The notes beneath the pieces are model-generated. The model was not told the DNA's origin, ran no database searches, and saw nothing but the letters and a program-made list of their open reading frames with translations. The translations under genes and the position numbers were made by a program. 64,000 bases of DNA from Polaribacter sp. (GTDB lineage Bacteria > Bacteroidota > Bacteroidia > Flavobacteriales > Flavobacteriaceae), in NCBI GenBank assembly GCA_018663625.1, contig JABJPX010000052.1, forward strand, positions 1 through 64,000. The letters run 5' to 3'. Below, piece by piece: positions 56,382 to 64,000 of this stretch; within the stretch, counting starts at the first letter, position 1; every line of letters starts with the position of its first letter.

Positions 56382-57192
56382 CTTTAACTATTATTTGTTC
56401 TATTTCTCTAATTAGTTCAATTTTACGTTGGTGTAAAATTAATTGCTTTATGGTCGATTTTATATAACTCTTAGGTGCAAGATCGTTTCTTTTTAAAACA
56501 TCTTTAACAGCGACCAAATATAAACTTAATGAATCTTGTTTCTGAATGAATTTTGTTTTTTTTAACAATTTTTCCTTCAAAAAAGGGATTTTTAACATAA
56601 TGTTATCTAATGGCGTCCATACACTATCGTTTAACTGAAAAGAATTAAAGTTTAAATGGTATTTCTCAAGAGCCTCTGAAGCTTCTAAGTCATCTGATTT
56701 AAACAATGCAAAGAGCTCTTTTTTATTTATCAAATTGTTATTGAAGTTTAAAAATTTAATTTTCAAGAGTTCTTCATTCAATTTGAAATTCTTTTTATTT
56801 AAAGAATAATAGGTATCTATTTCAGCTTCAGAAATAATTGTATCAAGTTGTTGTTTTATCAATTGCTCTTTATAATTGTTAATTAACAAACTGTGTTTAT
56901 AATTTTCTACCAGCTCGTTAATTGCTGTATTTTCTCGAGAGGAATTATTTTCTAAAGATTTTTTAAGCATCAGTTGTTTTACTGCCCAATTGTTTATAAT
57001 ACTTTTAACCAATACCAAACTATCTTCTTTAGAGATGTTCGTTGGAATTAAATTTTCTAACGCATCCTTATATAGTTCCTCATCAAAGATAGCTGCAATA
57101 GGCATTTCTTTCGGTGCAGTTTCTTTTTTCAACCCAAAATAGTTACAAGATGAAAAAAGAACTAGAAACAATAAAATAGGCAAAAATTTCAT
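56347..57192 (-). CDS. Parvulin-related lipoprotein lacking a clear rotamase domain
   Basis: A 281-residue lipoprotein (lipobox FSSC, Cys16). It is helical and Lys/Leu-rich, with a SurA_N-like arrangement (LVKSIINNWAVKQLMLKKSLENN, then TIISEAEIDTYYSLNKKNFKLNEELLKIKFL). The rotamase motif GxHI is absent. It sits between two PPIase genes with one-base and 35-base overlaps, so it is surely cotranscribed. It probably works as a holdase-type chaperone beside them; that is inference. Confidence 0.82.
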   Translation of the reverse strand: MKFLPILLFLVLFSSCNYFGLKKETAPKEMPIAAIFDEELYKDALENLIPTNISKEDSLVLVKSIINNWAVKQLMLKKSLENNSSRENTAINELVENYKHSLLINNYKEQLIKQQLDTIISEAEIDTYYSLNKKNFKLNEELLKIKFLNFNNNLINKKELFALFKSDDLEASEALEKYHLNFNSFQLNDSVWTPLDNIMLKIPFLKEKLLKKTKFIQKQDSLSLYLVAVKDVLKRNDLAPKSYIKSTIKQLILHQRKIELIREIEQIIVKDALQNENFKIY

Positions 57193-58826
57193 TATTTTTT
57201 TTGGTAGAATTTAATTAGTTTTTTTAATTGTTTTTTCTTGATTTTTATGTTGTTTTTCTTTCTTAAATCAGCAATCCAATTTTGCTCAAGAAAATTTTGA
57301 TAATCGTTAATTACTTGTCCTTTTATCTCCGTTAAATCATCAACAGCATAGTTTTTTTTATTTTCAACAAAAAATTGTTTTAACCCTAAAGTATCTTTTG
57401 AAGATTTATTCCATATTTTTTGTTGCATTAATTCAAACAAGAGCAAACCATCCTCATATTCTTTTAAAATTGTTGCATATTCTGGAGCCGTGTGTACCAA
57501 ATTTTCTTTAAAATACTTTACAATTTCTTGATTTTTATACAATTCAAAAAGAACAGCAATCGATTGCTGTTTTTTATTTGCAATTGAAGAAACAAAATCA
57601 GCTTGGGTCAAATCTTTCTCATTAATACTGAGTAAGATGTTTTGTAAAGAATCTTTTGAAATCGTTCTAATGTCTTTTCTATTGAGTAGTAACTTTGCTG
57701 TTTTATGTTCAGTAATGCGATAGTTTTTCTTCAATTTATTTAGAACGGCGTCATCAGAAAGTTTCATTCGACCACTTCTCTTTAAACTTGCAGTAATCGT
57801 CGCTTTCATATCTTCAAAGGGCTTCAAAGGGTGTTTTTTTAATAAGCGGAGAATATGCCATCCAAAACGGGTTTTAAAGGGCTTTGAAAAATCACCAACT
57901 TCACCTAAAGAAAAAGCTGCATTTTCAAAAGAAGGCACCATTCTTCCTGTTCCAAATTTGGTTAATTTACCTCCTTTATCCTTTGAAGAATTGTCATTAG
58001 AATATATCTTTGCCAAAGAGTCAAAGGATTCACCTGCGCTTAACTTAGAATATACTTCGTCTATTTTAGTTTTACCCGTTGGGGTTAAATCTGAAACCAA
58101 AATATGGGCAACTTCAACCTCTCCTTTGGAAACTCTCATTGTATCAACTTTTAAAATATGATATCCAAATCTTGTTTTAAAAGGCATCGATACTTCTCCA
58201 ACTGGTGTTTTGTATGCAGCATCTTCAAAAGGATACACCATTTTAAAAGCAGAAAAATAACCTAGATTCCCTTTATTTCCTTTTAAATTTCTCAGTGGAT
58301 TATCTCTAGCCGAATCATCATCTGAAGTTGCGACTGCTACTTTTTCAAAATCTTCGCCTGCAAGAATTCTATTTCTAATTTTTAAAATTTTATTGTATGC
58401 CACTAAAGTATCTGTTGGGGTAGCATTCTTTTTAGTCCGAATTAAAATATGTTTTGTTTTAATTTCATTTTTAGTCCTAAAATAAGCCTCCTTTATTAAT
58501 TTCTCTGTAAAGCTATTATCTTGTAAATAAGGGGCAGAAAGTTGATTTCGATAGGTTTCAATCTCCCTTATGTAGGAAGGTAAAGTATCTAATTTAAGCT
58601 GATACGCTTCCTTCACTTTTAACGTATAATTGATGTACAAGTCTAAATTATACGGAACGTTTTTCGATTCTTCATTATCAATTGCATCCAAATTTTTTTC
58701 ATAAACTTTTTTAAAGTCTGCTACTGTTATTTTGGAATCATTAATAGTAACCAACGTTTTTGATTTCTTTTGAGAAAACATGACGACATGCACAATTAGC
58801 ATGAGGAGTAGAATACTTTTTTTCAT
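57192..58826 (-). CDS. Periplasmic peptidyl-prolyl isomerase with two parvulin domains
   Basis: A 544-residue exported protein (signal peptide ending MFSQ). An N-terminal chaperone segment (about 25-120) precedes rotamase 1 (about 121-230, KTKHILIRTKK to RFGYHILKV) and rotamase 2 (about 235-340, EVAHILVSDL to RFGWHILRLLKK), then a helical C-terminal third. Both domains keep the paired HIL and GxHIL motifs. First gene of the four-gene PPIase-MoxR operon. Confidence 0.93.
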   Translation of the reverse strand: MKKSILLLMLIVHVVMFSQKKSKTLVTINDSKITVADFKKVYEKNLDAIDNEESKNVPYNLDLYINYTLKVKEAYQLKLDTLPSYIREIETYRNQLSAPYLQDNSFTEKLIKEAYFRTKNEIKTKHILIRTKKNATPTDTLVAYNKILKIRNRILAGEDFEKVAVATSDDDSARDNPLRNLKGNKGNLGYFSAFKMVYPFEDAAYKTPVGEVSMPFKTRFGYHILKVDTMRVSKGEVEVAHILVSDLTPTGKTKIDEVYSKLSAGESFDSLAKIYSNDNSSKDKGGKLTKFGTGRMVPSFENAAFSLGEVGDFSKPFKTRFGWHILRLLKKHPLKPFEDMKATITASLKRSGRMKLSDDAVLNKLKKNYRITEHKTAKLLLNRKDIRTISKDSLQNILLSINEKDLTQADFVSSIANKKQQSIAVLFELYKNQEIVKYFKENLVHTAPEYATILKEYEDGLLLFELMQQKIWNKSSKDTLGLKQFFVENKKNYAVDDLTEIKGQVINDYQNFLEQNWIADLRKKNNIKIKKKQLKKLIKFYQKK

Positions 58827-58837
58827 AGTTATTTTTT

Positions 58838-59122
58838 TTATAAAGAGATTATTCCTTTTATCTTTTCTGCTTTTTTATAATATGCTATAATTTCAGAAGG
58901 ACTCTTTACTTGTAAAACGATCGATAAGCTTTCATATTTTCCTGTTTTTGACTTTTTAAGTTTTATTTCAGCATTCGAACCACTGAAGAGATCTCTAACC
59001 TCTTGTACTTGATTACCAGTGGTAGGGACAATAAACTTATACATATAGTCCGAAGGAAACTTACTTGTTTCTCCTAACTGTACTTTTAGCTTTGCATAAA
59101 ATACTTCTCTTTCATTAACCAT
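58838..59122 (-). CDS. DUF493 family protein (YbeD-like)
   Basis: A 94-residue alpha/beta protein of ACT/ferredoxin-like fold. KFPSDYMYKFIVPTTGNQVQEVRDLF and GKYESLSIVLQVKSPSEIIAYYKKAEKIKGIISL match the family. Function is unknown; E. coli YbeD lies by lipB. It is 11 bp upstream of the two-parvulin gene and divergent from the ATPase at 59216. Confidence 0.9.
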   Translation of the reverse strand: MVNEREVFYAKLKVQLGETSKFPSDYMYKFIVPTTGNQVQEVRDLFSGSNAEIKLKKSKTGKYESLSIVLQVKSPSEIIAYYKKAEKIKGIISL

Positions 59123-59203
59123 AAATTGAATTTTTTATTTTATAATTTATAAATAACAATACACAAAATTACACTAAATATTAGTTTTATAAAGGGAATG
59201 ATT

Positions 59204-59211
59204 TATTTTTG
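59204..59211 (+). promoter_or_regulatory. -7 promoter box TATTTTTG
   Basis: An exact TAnnTTTG match only four bases before the ATG at 59216. If used, the mRNA would be almost leaderless, and the upstream ATG at 59198 could not be the start. Confidence 0.45.
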
Positions 59212-59215
59212 TGAA

Positions 59216-59758
59216 ATGCAGCAAAAAATAGTTTTAATTGGTGGACCAGGAACTGGCAAAACTTCGGTACTAAATGCCTTGATTCAAAAAGGTTTTTTTT
59301 GCATGCACGAAGTTTCAAGAGAAGTCACTTTAAAAGCGAAGGAAGATGGCATCGACCAACTGTTTTTAACCGCGCCATTACTTTTTAGTGAAAAGCTCTT
59401 GGAAGGTAGAGAAAGACAATATCATAAAGCATCCGAAACAGCGGAAGAAATTGTTTTTTTTGATCGCGGAATTCCTGATGTTTTTGCCTACATGGATTAT
59501 TTTAAAACCCCTTACCCTTCATTTTTCATAGATAAAAGTAAAGCACATTTATATGACAAGGTTTTTATGTTTTCTCCATGGGAGGATATATATATTTCAG
59601 ACAATGAGCGATATGAAACTTTTGAGCAAGCAATAGCCATCCATACTTTTCTTGAAAAAGCATATCAAAAAATAGGATATGAATTGATCCTAGTTCCTTT
59701 TGGAAGTATTGAAGACCGCACCAATTTTATTCTCAACTCATTAGAAATAAAACGATGA
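59216..59758 (+). CDS. P-loop ATPase of the AAA_28 / NadR-like kinase type
   Basis: A 180-residue protein from ATG 59216 (ATG 59198 adds six residues). Walker A GGPGTGKTS is near the N-terminus, followed by the EVSREV segment and the FFDRGIPDVFAYMDYF Walker B region, as in small nucleotide/nicotinamide kinase-like ATPases. The substrate is unknown. Its last codons overlap recQ by four bases (ATGA), so the two are translationally coupled. Confidence 0.85.
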   Translation: MQQKIVLIGGPGTGKTSVLNALIQKGFFCMHEVSREVTLKAKEDGIDQLFLTAPLLFSEKLLEGRERQYHKASETAEEIVFFDRGIPDVFAYMDYFKTPYPSFFIDKSKAHLYDKVFMFSPWEDIYISDNERYETFEQAIAIHTFLEKAYQKIGYELILVPFGSIEDRTNFILNSLEIKR

Positions 59759-61647
59759 TTTCTCCAAGAGAAATATTGAAAGAATATTGGGGCCATTCAG
59801 CATTTAGACCTTTACAAGAAGAAATTATAGGTGCTGTTTTAGCACAAAAAAACACGGTAGCTTTGTTACCGACAGGGGGAGGAAAATCCATTTGCTTTCA
59901 AGTACCAGCATTGCTCTTAAAAGGAGTGTGTATTGTCATATCTCCATTGACCGCTTTAATGGAAGAACAAGTAACACGTTTACAAGAAAAAGGAATTAAA
60001 GCCATGAGAATTCCTGCAAAAAGTTCTCAAGATGAAATGATTGCTCTTTTTGATAATTTAAAATTTGGGAATTTTAAGTTTTTATACATCTCACCAGAAA
60101 GACTCCAATCAAGATTCATTCAACAAAAGATTAAAGAACTAACTGTTTCTTTTGTTGCCATAGACGAAGCGCATTGTATTTCTGAATGGGGACACGATTT
60201 TAGATCCTCTTACAGAAAAATAAATATTCTAAGAGAACTGTTGCCAAATGTCAATTTCATTGCACTGACTGCCACCGCAAATCAAAAAGTAATTGAAGAT
60301 ATTTTTTCAAATTTAGAACTAGCAGATGGAGTTCTTTTTAAACAATCTTTTAAGCGTGAAAAATTAGCCTATCAAATCTTTACAATTGAAGATAAATTAA
60401 ATCGTCTTTTACAAATTTTCAAAAAAACAAAGACACCTGCAATTGTTTATATCAATTCAAGAAAAAAGGTAGAGGAAATTTCGAATTTTTTAAATGCGAA
60501 TAATCTCAGTAGTAGTTTTTATCATGCTGGACTATCAACTGAAATAAAGAAAAGTACTTTTGAGAATTGGATGACAGAAAAAACGCCCATTATTGTTGCT
60601 ACCAATGCTTTCGGAATGGGTATCGACAAAGCAAATGTTGGTGTTGTTATTCACTTAAACATTCCTTCTAGTATCGAAAACTATGTACAAGAAGCAGGAA
60701 GGGCTGGGAGAAATGGTAAAAAATCGTTTTCGGTAGTCTTGCAAAATGATACCGATATTCGCCTTTTTAAAGAACAATTGGAACGTAATTTACCTACAAT
60801 TAAAGAAATCAAAGAAATTTACAAAAAAATGTTCCAGCATTTTCAAATTGGAAATGGAGAATTACTAGAGACTCCTTTTGAATTTAATTTTTTGGAATTT
60901 TGTGAAAAATATGGATTTAGTTCTTCTAAAGTGACTACCTGTTTAAAGTTGTTGAGTAATCAAGGAATTGTAACGGTTCAAACCGATTTCAACAAGAAAT
61001 CATTAGTGCACTTTACGACAACGAGTAAAAAAGTCATCAACTTCACCAAAAACAACGACAAACTACATCAGTTTATCTCAGTTGTGTTAAGAAATTATGG
61101 GGGTATTTTTGAACAAGAAACGAAGATTGATGAATATTACTTAGCAAAAAAAGCAGGGATCACCAATCAACAAGTAAGGAAGTACCTCACAAAACTAGAG
61201 GATGCAGAAGTATTGATATACAAACAAGCGGAATTAAGCACTGAAGTTTTGTTTTTACACCCAAGAGAAGATGAAAAGACCATAAATAGAAATGCTAAAG
61301 AAATACAACAATACTTAGATCAGAAAAGGAAGAAAGCCGCAGACTTGATTGATTTTATTAAGAATAATACTCTTTGTAGAAGCAAACAAATACTAACTTA
61401 TTTCGATGAAAAGGAAACTAAAGTATGTGGTATTTGCGATGTTTGTTTGTCAAACAAAAAAGCACCTCCTTCCTTAAGAAATAATATCTTAGAATTACTT
61501 TCCAAAACAACAGCAATAAGTTCATTAGAAATATGCCATCTTATAGACACCAATGAGAAGCACATTTTAATACATTTGCAAACCCTTTTATCAGAGGGAA
61601 AGATTGCACTCAATCATCAAAATAAATTCTACCTAAATAATAAATAA
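59755..61647 (+). CDS. recQ: RecQ-family ATP-dependent DNA helicase
   Basis: A 630-residue 3'-5' helicase. Walker A TGGGKS (40-45), DEAH (137-140), RecQ-specific aromatic loop SEWGHDFR just after, motif VI QEAGRAGRNG, then a zinc-binding-type region with Cys residues at about 542-560 (CRSKQILTYF...CGICDVC) set unusually far towards the C-terminus after a winged-helix segment. No HRDC domain. It functions in recombination and fork repair. It overlaps fmt by one base. Confidence 0.94.
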   Translation: MISPREILKEYWGHSAFRPLQEEIIGAVLAQKNTVALLPTGGGKSICFQVPALLLKGVCIVISPLTALMEEQVTRLQEKGIKAMRIPAKSSQDEMIALFDNLKFGNFKFLYISPERLQSRFIQQKIKELTVSFVAIDEAHCISEWGHDFRSSYRKINILRELLPNVNFIALTATANQKVIEDIFSNLELADGVLFKQSFKREKLAYQIFTIEDKLNRLLQIFKKTKTPAIVYINSRKKVEEISNFLNANNLSSSFYHAGLSTEIKKSTFENWMTEKTPIIVATNAFGMGIDKANVGVVIHLNIPSSIENYVQEAGRAGRNGKKSFSVVLQNDTDIRLFKEQLERNLPTIKEIKEIYKKMFQHFQIGNGELLETPFEFNFLEFCEKYGFSSSKVTTCLKLLSNQGIVTVQTDFNKKSLVHFTTTSKKVINFTKNNDKLHQFISVVLRNYGGIFEQETKIDEYYLAKKAGITNQQVRKYLTKLEDAEVLIYKQAELSTEVLFLHPREDEKTINRNAKEIQQYLDQKRKKAADLIDFIKNNTLCRSKQILTYFDEKETKVCGICDVCLSNKKAPPSLRNNILELLSKTTAISSLEICHLIDTNEKHILIHLQTLLSEGKIALNHQNKFYLNNK

Positions 61648-62591
61648 TGAGAGATATACGCATTGTTTTTATGGGAACACCCGATTTCGCTGTGACCATT
61701 CTAAAGAACCTTATCGCAGCCAATTATACAATTGCAGGTGTTATAACTGCGCCAGACAAACCTGCAGGTAGAGGAAGAAAAATACATCAATCTGCTGTAA
61801 AAGAGTATGCTTTATCACAAAAACTCCCCATTTTACAGCCAACAAATTTAAAAAACAAAGATTTTCAAAAAGAACTAAAGAGCTTAAACGCCAACTTACA
61901 AATTGTGGTTGCTTTTAGAATGTTACCCAAAGCAGTGTGGCAAATGCCTATTTATGGTACGTTTAATCTTCATGCTTCCTTATTACCTGAATACAGAGGA
62001 GCTGCTCCAATACATTGGGCAATTATAAATGGAGAAACTAAAACAGGGGTAACTACTTTTTTTATTGATGATAAAATTGATACCGGTGAAATCATTCTTC
62101 AAAAAGAAATTGAAATAGAAACAGATGAGATTGTAGGCACCTTGCATGATAAATTAATGCACTTAGGAGCAGAACTGGTAAATGAAACTGTTGCTCTGAT
62201 TAAAAACGATCGTGTAACCACCTACAAGCAACCTGAATTAGAAGAGAAATCTGCTTCTAAACTAGATTCCAGTAATTGTAAAATAGATTGGACTGCCTCT
62301 TTAGAAGTCATTTACAATCAAATACGCGGACTGAATCCATTTCCAGCTGCATGGACAAACATTCAGAACAATGAAGAAAAAATATCTGCAAAGATATATA
62401 TGATCGGAAAGGAAGTAGCACTTCACCAACATGAGGTTGGAAAAATAATTTACACCAAAAAAGAATTAAAAGTAGCCGTTGAAAATGGCTACATTATCAT
62501 TGGAGAAATTAAACTTGCTGGAAAGAAGAAGATGGATGCAAAAAGTCTTTTAAATGGATATGTTTTCTCTGAAAACGCTAAAATGGTGTAA
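61647..62591 (+). CDS. fmt: Methionyl-tRNA formyltransferase
   Basis: A 314-residue enzyme that formylates initiator Met-tRNA using 10-formyl-THF. The opening IRIVFMGTPDFAVTIL, the catalytic-region FNLHASLLPEYRGAAPIHWAIINGE (about 110-134) and the C-terminal tRNA-binding domain (about 205-314) are complete. Its start overlaps the recQ stop (TAATG). Confidence 0.97.
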   Translation: MRDIRIVFMGTPDFAVTILKNLIAANYTIAGVITAPDKPAGRGRKIHQSAVKEYALSQKLPILQPTNLKNKDFQKELKSLNANLQIVVAFRMLPKAVWQMPIYGTFNLHASLLPEYRGAAPIHWAIINGETKTGVTTFFIDDKIDTGEIILQKEIEIETDEIVGTLHDKLMHLGAELVNETVALIKNDRVTTYKQPELEEKSASKLDSSNCKIDWTASLEVIYNQIRGLNPFPAAWTNIQNNEEKISAKIYMIGKEVALHQHEVGKIIYTKKELKVAVENGYIIIGEIKLAGKKKMDAKSLLNGYVFSENAKMV

Positions 62592-62775
62592 AGCCCCTAC
62601 TGGCATGGATTTCGAGAAATACACTTCTTATTTACAGCTGTTATTAACAATTTGATTGTATTTATTAACAAAACATGCCTTTTTTAGAACGTAAATTTGC
62701 ATGACACCTTAATCCGTCTATATTTGTTAAGCTATTAAGCAAAAATAAAATATTAATTTAAAAAATTTATCAATT

Positions 62776-63048
62776 ATGAACAAGTCAGATTTAATCGACG
62801 CAATGGCTGCAGATGCAGGAATTTCTAAAGTAGCGGCTAAGGCAGCATTAGAATCTTTTACAGGTAATGTAACATCAGCTTTAAAAGGTGGTGATAAAGT
62901 TGCATTAGTTGGTTTTGGAACATTTTCTGTTTCTAACAGAGCTGCTAGAAATGGTAGAAACCCTCAAACAGGAAAAACAATTCAGATTGCTGCTAAAAAT
63001 GTAGCAAAATTTAAAGCAGGTGCAGGTTTAAGCGAAGCTGTAAACTAA
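62776..63048 (+). CDS. HU-family DNA-binding protein
   Basis: A 90-residue nucleoid protein. [28 protein letters not shown] and the DNA-binding arm [26 protein letters not shown] are textbook HU. It has its own 184-bp upstream region and a strong terminator, as expected for an abundant protein. Confidence 0.97.
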   Translation: MNKSDLIDAMAADAGISKVAAKAALESFTGNVTSALKGGDKVALVGFGTFSVSNRAARNGRNPQTGKTIQIAAKNVAKFKAGAGLSEAVN

Positions 63049-63069
63049 GACAACACTTTAAGTTATACA

Positions 63070-63100
63070 AAACTCTCTTATTTTTAAGAGAGTTTTTTTT
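63070..63100 (+). terminator. Terminator after the HU gene
   Basis: A 10-bp stem (AACTCTCTTA / TAAGAGAGTT) with a TTTT loop is followed by a run of T residues. Confidence 0.9.
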
Positions 63101-63139
63101 TGGCTTAAAATATGTATATTAGTTTCTATAAAAAGAGAG

Positions 63140-63691
63140 ATTATCAAACCAAATAAAGGAAACTTACTAATCGCAGAACCTTCTATATTAAATGACAACT
63201 CATTTAAAAGGACAATCGTTTTACTTACCGAATTTGCAGAAAGCAATGCGGTTGGCTTTATATTGAATAGACCGTTAGAATTTACAATTAAAGATTTACT
63301 TCCAGACATAAATTCTCAGTTTATAATTTATGAGGGCGGCCCTGTAGAACAAGATAATCTCTATTTTATACATCGAGTTCCAGATTTAATTCCTGACAGT
63401 ATCGCTGTAGCTAATGGAATTTATTGGGGAGGAAACTTCAGCTCTCTAAAAATATTATTACAAAACAACATTTTAAACCCTACAGAAATTCGTTTTTTTC
63501 TGGGATACTCTGGCTGGAATGAGCATCAACTTCTTGATGAAATAGAAACGGATTCTTGGTTTGTAACAGAAAACGATTTTAAAAATATTTTTGCCGTTGA
63601 TAATGAAACCCTCTGGAAAAACAAATTACTACAAAAAGGAGGTGAATATAAACTATGGGCTAATGCACCGAGTGACATCAACTTAAATTAA
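63140..63691 (+). CDS. YqgE/AlgH family protein with non-standard start
   Basis: The frame from 63140 encodes 183 residues, the normal size for YqgE/AlgH. It begins IIKPNKGNLLIAEPSILNDN and continues through TIVLLTEFAESNAVGFILNRPL, the conserved N-terminal half. No ATG, GTG or TTG exists in frame upstream of the core; the in-frame codons before it run back through ATT, GAG, AGA, AAA and ATA. ATT at 63140 is the best-placed start. A TTG at 63263 would delete the first 41 residues of a conserved fold. An ATG at 63112 is out of frame. YqgE function is poorly known. It ends directly against the convergent aminotransferase gene. Confidence 0.83.
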   Translation: MIKPNKGNLLIAEPSILNDNSFKRTIVLLTEFAESNAVGFILNRPLEFTIKDLLPDINSQFIIYEGGPVEQDNLYFIHRVPDLIPDSIAVANGIYWGGNFSSLKILLQNNILNPTEIRFFLGYSGWNEHQLLDEIETDSWFVTENDFKNIFAVDNETLWKNKLLQKGGEYKLWANAPSDINLN

Positions 63692-64000
63692 TTATTTTTT
63701 TAAGACTTGTAAAATTCGCAACGAGTTTGATAATTTGTCTCCAACAACTCTTGAGAAAACTTTTTTTCTATAATTAGTAACAATTTGAATACCTGTAATG
63801 GCATTGGTAATAAAGACTTCATCCGCTTTTTGAATTTCAAAGGGAGAAATTGAGGTTTCTTCAACTTCAAAATCAGCATTTTTAGTAATAATTTCTATAA
63901 TTTTACCTCGTGTGATTCCTTTAATACAACCTTCTGTTAAGGCAGGAGTTTTAATTGTATTTCCTTTTACGATGAATATATTTCCATTAGTAGCCTCTAC
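63692..64000 (-). CDS. Class IV aminotransferase (PabC/IlvE-like), C-terminal part
   Basis: The last 102 residues of a PLP fold-type IV enzyme; the gene continues past the window. EATNGNIFIVKGNTIKTPAL, TEGCIKGITRGKIIEI and DEVFITNAITGIQIV are the conserved C-terminal half of branched-chain aminotransferases and aminodeoxychorismate lyases. The catalytic Lys is upstream, outside the window, so the specific reaction cannot be decided. Confidence 0.88.
   Translation of the reverse strand, partial: VEATNGNIFIVKGNTIKTPALTEGCIKGITRGKIIEIITKNADFEVEETSISPFEIQKADEVFITNAITGIQIVTNYRKKVFSRVVGDKLSNSLRILQVLKK

Noticed and set aside
63058-63309. 83-aa minus-strand frame
   Set aside because: Antisense to the conserved N-terminus of yqgE, whose sense translation matches the family well.
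1-64000. tRNA, rRNA, CRISPR arrays, insertion sequences, prophage or integrase genes
   Set aside because: I found no cloverleaf, spaced direct repeats, transposase or phage-like frames anywhere in the window; repeats seen are within-gene modules.

Overview
The window is a low-GC chromosomal segment from a marine-type member of the Bacteroidota, almost certainly Flavobacteriaceae. The evidence is: SusC/SusD pairs, C-terminal type IX secretion (Por) tails, TAnnTTTG promoter boxes without clear Shine-Dalgarno sites, the triple-tyrosine/LuxR regulator type, and flavobacterial gene neighbours (DUF3822-rsmD, DUF493-ATPase-recQ-fmt-HU-yqgE, three parvulins with MoxR).

Layout. 1-6.7 kb: end of an arsC-like gene, an outer-membrane barrel protein, lgt, yidD, cysS and the MeaB GTPase gene. 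6.7-24.4 kb (all minus strand): glucan-degradation half of a polysaccharide utilization locus (PUL). It holds a six-gene operon (glycosidase-barrel fusion, lipoprotein, large cytosolic glucan phosphorylase, GH17, GH30, GPH sugar symporter) and two singly transcribed T9SS-secreted multimodular binding proteins. One of these two has a nonsense codon at its signal peptide junction. 25-33.5 kb: housekeeping and protease genes (57-aa membrane protein, fumC, pepE, a carboxypeptidase-regulatory-domain protein, DUF6702, two tandem M1 metallopeptidases). 33.5-34.4 kb: a small accessory patch with a Cys/Gly/Tyr-rich secreted peptide gene and a DUF2188 remnant. 34.4-45 kb (minus strand): uptake half of the PUL, namely a membrane regulator, SusC, SusD and two surface lipoproteins, one with tandem CBM4-type modules. 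45.3-64 kb: cysteine desulfurase, Smr protein, phosphatase-like protein, two PPK2 kinases, LpxR, a RecD-like helicase, DUF3822/rsmD, MoxR plus three parvulin-type proteins, DUF493, an ATPase, recQ, fmt, HU, yqgE and a partial class IV aminotransferase.

How the PUL fits together. GH17 and GH30 acting with a phosphorylase of the GH149/GH161 type point to a beta-1,3-glucan with beta-1,6 branches, i.e. laminarin. The inferred flow is: surface capture by CBM/repeat-module proteins and SusD, import through SusC, trimming by lipoprotein GH30 and GH17, inner-membrane import by the GPH symporter, and cytosolic phosphorolysis. No GH16 or GH3 gene is present in the window. A 19-bp motif lies upstream of all four PUL transcription units, in both halves, so the two halves look like one regulon, plausibly run by the regulator at 42150-44951.

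Most interesting for follow-up: the clan-A glycosidase fused to a predicted outer-membrane barrel; a ~160-residue repeat module found seven times in four PUL proteins; the shared 19-bp motif; the nonsense-interrupted CBM4 protein; and yqgE with no standard start codon. All calls come from reading the sequence; no database search was run.
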